Made by a program: the position numbers and the translations under genes. Positions 6,401 through 9,727 of a stretch of 9,727 nt of DNA are shown one piece after another (positions within the stretch are counted from its first letter, which is position 1; each line of letters opens with the position of its first letter). This stretch comes from Gammaproteobacteria bacterium (GTDB taxonomy: Bacteria; Pseudomonadota; Gammaproteobacteria; Porifericomitales; Porifericomitaceae): the NCBI GenBank assembly GCA_028817255.1, contig JAPPQA010000139.1:1-9727 (forward strand), written 5' to 3'. Below the pieces are notes generated by a model. The model had not been told where the DNA came from. It was given only the letters and a program-made list of their open reading frames with translations, and did no database searches.

Positions 6401-9004
6401 GCCCTGGATGGTAAAGCCAAACAAGTGAATCCCCTGCCCGGCGGACTCAGAGAGGATGTCCGTCGTCACCCGGATGGTGTTGGCAGCCGCATCCACCACG
6501 TACTCCAGAGAACCCAGGATATCGTGATCGAAGTCGGTGCCCTCAATGCTGTCCTCCCAACCCACCATATAAAGCCCCCGGTACGTGCCGTCCGCCTGCA
6601 GTTCGTGATCCACGACAGGGAGGAACTTGACCAGCCTGCCGCCAGTGGGACGGACTGTCATGGTACCGGAGATGCGGATTGCCGGGTCGAAACCGGGATT
6701 GTCATCAAGCTGCTGGTTACTGTTCAAGTAAGCGGGCTGCAACAGCACTTGCCGCGTGGCCGACGCAGGGTCCCCTATGGGGATCCGCAGTTCCGGCAGG
6801 ACGGGACGCAGATCCACGGCAACCGTGTTGACCGTCTGATCGCCCTGCAGATCCGTGCGCAGGTCCGTGATATGGGCGTAATAGGCGGCACCAGCCATCA
6901 GGTACGTTCCCCCCAGTGTCGGCGCCGCGGGGCACAGCCCTTCCACATCCGACAGCTGGCTCACAGTCTTCGGCGAGCATGCGTAGTCAATGTCCGCCGA
7001 CACGCCGTTGGAACCTACGACATACTGTCCCGCAATGTTCTCTTGCGTACCGATATCGTCGGTTGCCCGGACGATCTCGGTCTCGGCAAATGCCAGCGAG
7101 TTGCCGTTGCCGCCGTTGTTGAAGGAGCGGCTGGTCGGCAGATCGTCGCCGTCCTGGCTCACCGTCCCCGAGTTAATCAGCAGCACATTCATCGGTCGGC
7201 AATCTTCGCTGCCCGGCGGGATTGCCGGCATCAGCGCATCGTTGTTTCCGTAGGTCACCCTGTGGAGTCGCCGGTTCTCCATAAGAGGATTACCGAAAGC
7301 GGACCTATCCACAGGAGGGTTAGTGTCGTCCGCATCGAATGCGGACAACGCGGACGCGCCCGCGAGATAGGACGCCGCTTCGTAGAATATTTCGCCCAAG
7401 GGGTTCCCCCAGCTTAGGCAATCGTCGTATATGGGATAAAGAAATTGAGAAGGGTTGCTGATAAAGACCGTGGGACAATTATAGTTGCCGAACGACATGC
7501 CGCGAGGTATCGGCCGGAAAGAGCTGGCAGAATGCCCTCCCGGCGAATATCCTGCTACCGCTAAATTATCCAGGAACCAGATGATCCGTCCGTCGCCAGG
7601 ATACGCGTTAAGATCGACATCCCTGATCACGCCGGACGCTTCGATCTCATCGTCGAAGGCCCGCAGCCTCTTGCGCAGAACCCCTCCCGTCTTACTCTTG
7701 CTGTAACTGCCGCTAAACAAACCGAACTCCGCCAAGCCCGCTTCCCCGTATTCTTGCAGAATTCCTATGGGCTTGTAGCCGGCGGCCCCCGGATACTGTT
7801 TACAATTCTCGTTATTGTCGGCATTGATCAAATTGGCGACGCATACTTGAACCGCTGCCCGATATGTTGCATCTATAGCATCACTCGGAGTATTCAGATT
7901 ATTTACTCCCAGATAGACTTGCCCGATGCGGGCCGTATCATCGACGCTGTTGGGGTCGCCAGGGGAGCCTTCTTCGGGGTTGCCCAGGTCCCTATAGATA
8001 CCGGGATAATCGGTGGCAAAATCCGCAAGATCCAAGGAACCTGTATAACACGCTCTGCCAGTGGTGGAGGCCACAAAATCCCAGAAAGGGAAATTGCCGC
8101 GGGCGAAAAACACCGCACTCGCGATGCGAATGCCGCTTGCACTATAAGTGTACGCCCACGTAGAGCTTCCACTTAAGATACCGCCACGACCCGCCTGAGA
8201 ACGGTACACTGATCTACACGAAGTCAAATAATTCACGCCAGTACTGACGGGCGTCACCTCTTCTATCACGGGACCCTGCAATACCCTGGCGAAGCTATGG
8301 GAATCCGGAGGAATGCTCGCCCCCTCTAAAATGACCTCGTTGCCCACGCCCAGGCCGGAGGTGATATCCGCTTCGTCCACCAGGCGCCTGCCCCCGTACA
8401 ACACCTTGCGCAACAGATCCAGCCGGGTCATGGTGGCCCAGTTGAGGTAATTGCCGCTCCAGCGCCCATTCGCCACGCCCGAGCAATCGCGGGTATAGTT
8501 GCCCAGCGAGTCCTGCGGGCTAAAGGCCTGCGGGTCGAAAAACCAGTTATTGCTGTCGCTCAGGACGTCCCCGTTGCCGAATCTCAGGTTCGCCGTATTC
8601 CGCCGGTACGCGTAGCACTTATCCGGGTCGAAATAGCCGTAGTACTGAACGGCGGGCTTGTAGCCGAGGTCCGACCTGCCGTCTCCGTCCAGATCCTGGA
8701 GGCCGTCGTAGGCCGCGTAGAACAGCTGCTCGTCGCGCGACATGGCAATGAGGAAGCGGGGCAGCGTCACCCCGCTGGCGGCGGTGCCCACGAAGGGGGG
8801 AAAGGCGGTGTAGTCGGTCAGGGTCGCGCTGGACACCACCGCATGCGCCGGGACGGCCGCGGGCCCCGCGGGACCCATGGTGACGATGGCCGCCGCCAGC
8901 GCCAGCAGGCCGCCGCCGGCCGTCGCCCGCCACGGCGCCGGCGCCCGTGCCGCCGCCCGTGTCTGGTCCTGCCTTTGCATCCGTCGCATCCGCATCGCTT
9001 GCAT
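3419..9004 (-). CDS. pilY1: Type IV pilus tip-associated adhesin PilY1 (PilC/PilY1 family)
   Basis: PilY1 is a large secreted protein linked to the pilus tip that acts in adhesion, pilus biogenesis and surface sensing. Residues below count from the ATG at 9004 (1861 aa). A signal peptide ends near Ala55 (AVPAHA-VV). The N-terminal half shows PilY1 landmarks: FLIAMSRDEQLFYAAYDG, a weak vWA-like segment from Met605 (MNVLLINSG), and FYAAKYGGFKDSNNNNRPD up to 970. The C-terminal beta-propeller domain includes VYVGANDGMLHAFNAG from about 1304. Six Ca-type loops (DxDxDxxxD and variants) start at 104, 962, 1079, 1427, 1552 and 1688. Thirteen cysteines fall in 130-926, none in the middle, three near the end (1755, 1786, 1791), which suggests local disulfides. 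It is much longer than Pseudomonas PilY1 (about 1160). No RGD was found. AGAGAGG nine bases upstream favours 9004; an in-frame ATG at 9052 (1877 aa) has a poorer ribosome site. The 7380-8330 part has clearly lower GC than the rest. Confidence 0.95.
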   Translation of the reverse strand: MQAMRMRRMQRQDQTRAAARAPAPWRATAGGGLLALAAAIVTMGPAGPAAVPAHAVVSSATLTDYTAFPPFVGTAASGVTLPRFLIAMSRDEQLFYAAYDGLQDLDGDGRSDLGYKPAVQYYGYFDPDKCYAYRRNTANLRFGNGDVLSDSNNWFFDPQAFSPQDSLGNYTRDCSGVANGRWSGNYLNWATMTRLDLLRKVLYGGRRLVDEADITSGLGVGNEVILEGASIPPDSHSFARVLQGPVIEEVTPVSTGVNYLTSCRSVYRSQAGRGGILSGSSTWAYTYSASGIRIASAVFFARGNFPFWDFVASTTGRACYTGSLDLADFATDYPGIYRDLGNPEEGSPGDPNSVDDTARIGQVYLGVNNLNTPSDAIDATYRAAVQVCVANLINADNNENCKQYPGAAGYKPIGILQEYGEAGLAEFGLFSGSYSKSKTGGVLRKRLRAFDDEIEASGVIRDVDLNAYPGDGRIIWFLDNLAVAGYSPGGHSASSFRPIPRGMSFGNYNCPTVFISNPSQFLYPIYDDCLSWGNPLGEIFYEAASYLAGASALSAFDADDTNPPVDRSAFGNPLMENRRLHRVTYGNNDALMPAIPPGSEDCRPMNVLLINSGTVSQDGDDLPTSRSFNNGGNGNSLAFAETEIVRATDDIGTQENIAGQYVVGSNGVSADIDYACSPKTVSQLSDVEGLCPAAPTLGGTYLMAGAAYYAHITDLRTDLQGDQTVNTVAVDLRPVLPELRIPIGDPASATRQVLLQPAYLNSNQQLDDNPGFDPAIRISGTMTVRPTGGRLVKFLPVVDHELQADGTYRGLYMVGWEDSIEGTDFDHDILGSLEYVVDAAANTIRVTTDILSESAGQGIHLFGFTIQGTTQDGFHAYSGHTAGATAFGPSEYDNPVANVPSCGHNRGGVDLRGREVLVGVTIDWGCRTMDAAVGHTFAVGSSTAQRLRTPLFYAAKYGGFKDSNNNNRPDLVAEWDTVDTLGNVGADGLPDNYIPVTNPTNIDATLRQALVQGGVTQRTASGTAAALVANEREGLGAVFQALFEPERSDSLNPPLNPPVRWLGTLQALFVDVNSLFREDSDQDGTLDDYQTDKVVVLFYDDAEGETRVRRFDSSQPNTFESSSVEVVDLEELNALWNAREHLNLVAASNFTASANRVDYDDTNITTAGSLRYIFTWIEDPSTANDIADSNEVRPFTAVAFQGARSEGSLDVGPYIDSGGVQVRDARQNAAALVAYLRGEPAVAGQRPRQLGYRSTDTSRVTQMLGDIVHSSPVAVAAPAEAYDLLANDATYTNFRRRWAQRRQVVYVGANDGMLHAFNAGFYNPASDSFTTASASDPNAAARDLGEEIWAYVPRALHPYLKWLADPNYTHGYYVDAPPRVFDVKAFDTDSVHTDGWGTILVAGFRLGGGGPVPVPVDTQSDGLGAGNTDGDVADDRSFRSAFVVLDITNPEDPPVLIAELSDTTMGFTTARPVVVPVRGSSPTDRDRWFLVLGSGPDQRNGNIGGGALASLYVYDIAVLLGSQGQTRSVSPERKINILTDFDHFVGGITVADFDLDLRAEALYYGTLGSTRATAADPAKGALYRLQIGEDTDPSSWGNPVELLDTDQPIFAAPTLAVDEEGNRWVYAGSGRLLSDDDEATTPQETLYGIIDPNDPFAAPGDPQTLLTRALSTLLDVSNARVLTNGQVDSNGDGTLDETFNNMRARAIAAGGWRRDYRIGTGTTPAQRSLNSSTLLGSVLFNTAFSPPATATTAACASGGLGESEVLGLDFRSGLPQPQGVFGTQTCAFAVCSDEVSEALGTYNLGAGLASLPSLHLGQPGEDVPGRLTVVVQQSTGEIQSVEALGLQPADSGEVSWREYLE
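7380..8330. other. Low-GC block inside the pilY1 N-terminal region
   Basis: Hand counts on 60-base lines give about 45% GC at 7441-7500, 37% at 7861-7920 and 52% at 7981-8040, against about 70% at 8341-8400 and in the propeller part near 5161. The reading frame stays open throughout. The block encodes roughly residues 225-542, which include many Asn, Tyr, Ile and several Cys. The composition change is directly visible; whether it reflects recombination, relaxed selection or amino-acid demand is inference. Confidence 0.6.
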
Positions 9005-9013
9005 CGTCCCGTA

Positions 9014-9020
9014 CCTCTCT
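9014..9020 (-). promoter_or_regulatory. Ribosome binding site favouring the inner pilY1 start
   Basis: AGAGAGG on the minus strand ends nine bases before the ATG at 9004. The upstream in-frame ATG at 9052 has only GC-rich sequence without a clear purine-rich site, so the inner start is preferred, though not proven. Confidence 0.45.
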
Positions 9021-9072
9021 GCTGTCTGGCTGCCTCTATCGCTCCGTGTCATGTTCCGTGCCGCCCCGAATC

Positions 9073-9651
9073 TTAGCGGATCACGTGCCGATACTGCGTC
9101 CCGGTGGTGGCGGCGGCATTGTTGGCCCCCATCCCCACGCTGCGCAGGTCGAAAAAGATCAGGCCGCCGCCGGCGGCCGCCCCCTGGCCCAGCCCGGCAT
9201 AGCCCTCGCCGATGGCGGCGCCGGCGCCGGTGGCGATGCGGGAGTCCACCCGCGTGACGAAGATGTCCGCCCGCAGGTCGCTGGCGCCGACGCTGCCCAC
9301 GCGGTATTCCAGGTCCACGTTGCCGGCGCTCAGGTCGCCCAGATTGGCCGTGTCGTTAAACAGGACGCTCGAGCTGTTGACCGGCACCAGCCCGGGAGGC
9401 ATGGTGAAACTGGTCCAGTTCCGGTAGTGCGTGTGCTGGTCCAGCGCGGTGTTGGCCAGTTGGCGGCTGCCTTCCGAGACCTCGAAGGCGTAATTGCGGT
9501 CCACGGTGTTCTTGACGATCTTGAGGTCCAGGGTGGCGCCGCGCATCGCGATCACCGCCACCAGGGTCAGCACCAGCAGCAGGATCAGGGAGACGGCCAG
9601 CACGATGCCGCCCTGGCGGCGCGGCCCGCCGCCGCCCCCGGCGTTGCGCAT
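9073..9651 (-). CDS. pilX: Type IV pilus assembly protein PilX
   Basis: PilX is a minor pilin-like protein of the priming complex, related to GspK of type II secretion. The 192-residue product starts with a short Gly/Arg-rich leader ending RRQGG, followed by a hydrophobic anchor (IVLAVSLILLLVLTLVAVIAM, about 16-36) and the PilX N-terminal pattern MRGATLDLKIVKNTVDRNYAFEVSEGSRQLAN. Prepilin-type cleavage is likely after Gly15. The usual Glu at mature position 5 is absent (Val20), as in GspK-like members. The remainder is a poorly conserved periplasmic domain rich in Ala and Gly and lacking cysteine. The start at 9651 has GGGGCGG immediately upstream, which is weak. The stop lies 20 bases before the outer pilY1 ATG and 68 before the preferred one. 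Upstream pilW would be expected but cannot be recognised in the 76 bases left. Confidence 0.85.
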   Translation of the reverse strand: MRNAGGGGGPRRQGGIVLAVSLILLLVLTLVAVIAMRGATLDLKIVKNTVDRNYAFEVSEGSRQLANTALDQHTHYRNWTSFTMPPGLVPVNSSSVLFNDTANLGDLSAGNVDLEYRVGSVGASDLRADIFVTRVDSRIATGAGAAIGEGYAGLGQGAAAGGGLIFFDLRSVGMGANNAAATTGTQYRHVIR

Positions 9652-9727
9652 CCGCCCCGCCGCGGCGGCTGTCGCGGCGCCCGGCCCTGATCCTGCTGCT
9701 GGTGCTGACCCTGGTGGCGGTGATCGC
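9548..9727. repeat. 43-bp perfect inverted repeat ending at the window edge
   Basis: Positions 9685-9727 are the exact reverse complement of 9548-9590, which code for the hydrophobic anchor of PilX. The arms are separated by 94 bases. The match begins abruptly at 9685 and is still running at the last base. Read on the plus strand the copy gives ALILLLVLTLVAVI, but no ATG, GTG or TTG start was found in that frame in the preceding stretch. A fold-back chimera or assembly artefact at a contig end is the simplest explanation; a true inverted duplication is possible. Confidence 0.85.

Noticed and set aside
6293..7417. 374-codon plus-strand open frame opposite pilY1
   Set aside because: Also antisense to pilY1, with no family motif or ribosome site seen.
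9650..9727. Divergent second pilX-like gene on the plus strand
   Set aside because: No usable start codon in the frame, and the exact nucleotide identity with pilX fits a duplication or artefact better than a diverged paralogue.

Overview
The window looks like chromosomal DNA from a high-GC proteobacterium, most likely a gammaproteobacterium. It carries an MlaA-type outer-membrane lipoprotein gene, ispH of the MEP isoprenoid pathway, and the distal part of a type IV pilus minor-pilin operon in the order pilX-pilY1-pilE. In Pseudomonas and relatives ispH lies beside the same minor-pilin cluster, which supports the placement. No species can be named from the sequence.

Layout. Positions 1-298 are non-coding: a possible hairpin remnant at the left edge, a REP/dRS3-like hairpin, two identical palindromic boxes, an extended -10 promoter and a leader with two GNRA-capped hairpins. 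Positions 299-2232 (+) hold mlaA and ispH, which overlap by four bases (ATGA) and so form a translationally coupled pair. Positions 2233-2340 are a convergent junction with a large inverted repeat. Positions 2341-9651 (-) hold, in transcription order, pilX, a very long pilY1 (about 1861 residues), pilE and a small secreted DUF4124 protein whose start overlaps the pilE stop by one base. The usual upstream partners (fimT/fimU, pilV, pilW) would lie past the right edge. The last 43 bases are an exact inverted copy of part of pilX.

Function. MlaA removes mislocalised phospholipid from the outer leaflet of the outer membrane. IspH makes IPP and DMAPP. The minus-strand genes encode minor components of the type IV pilus: PilX and PilE are membrane-anchored minor pilins that help prime the pilus and may sit at or near its tip, PilY1 is the large tip-associated adhesin or mechanosensor, and the DUF4124 protein is an envelope protein of unknown role that appears to be made together with PilE.

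I do not see a clearly new molecular system. The points most worth a second look are the paired palindromes over the mlaA-ispH promoter with the structured leader, the low-GC block inside the N-terminal part of pilY1, the six Ca-type loops in PilY1, the coupled DUF4124 gene, and the perfect inverted repeat ending at the right edge, which may be an assembly fold-back.
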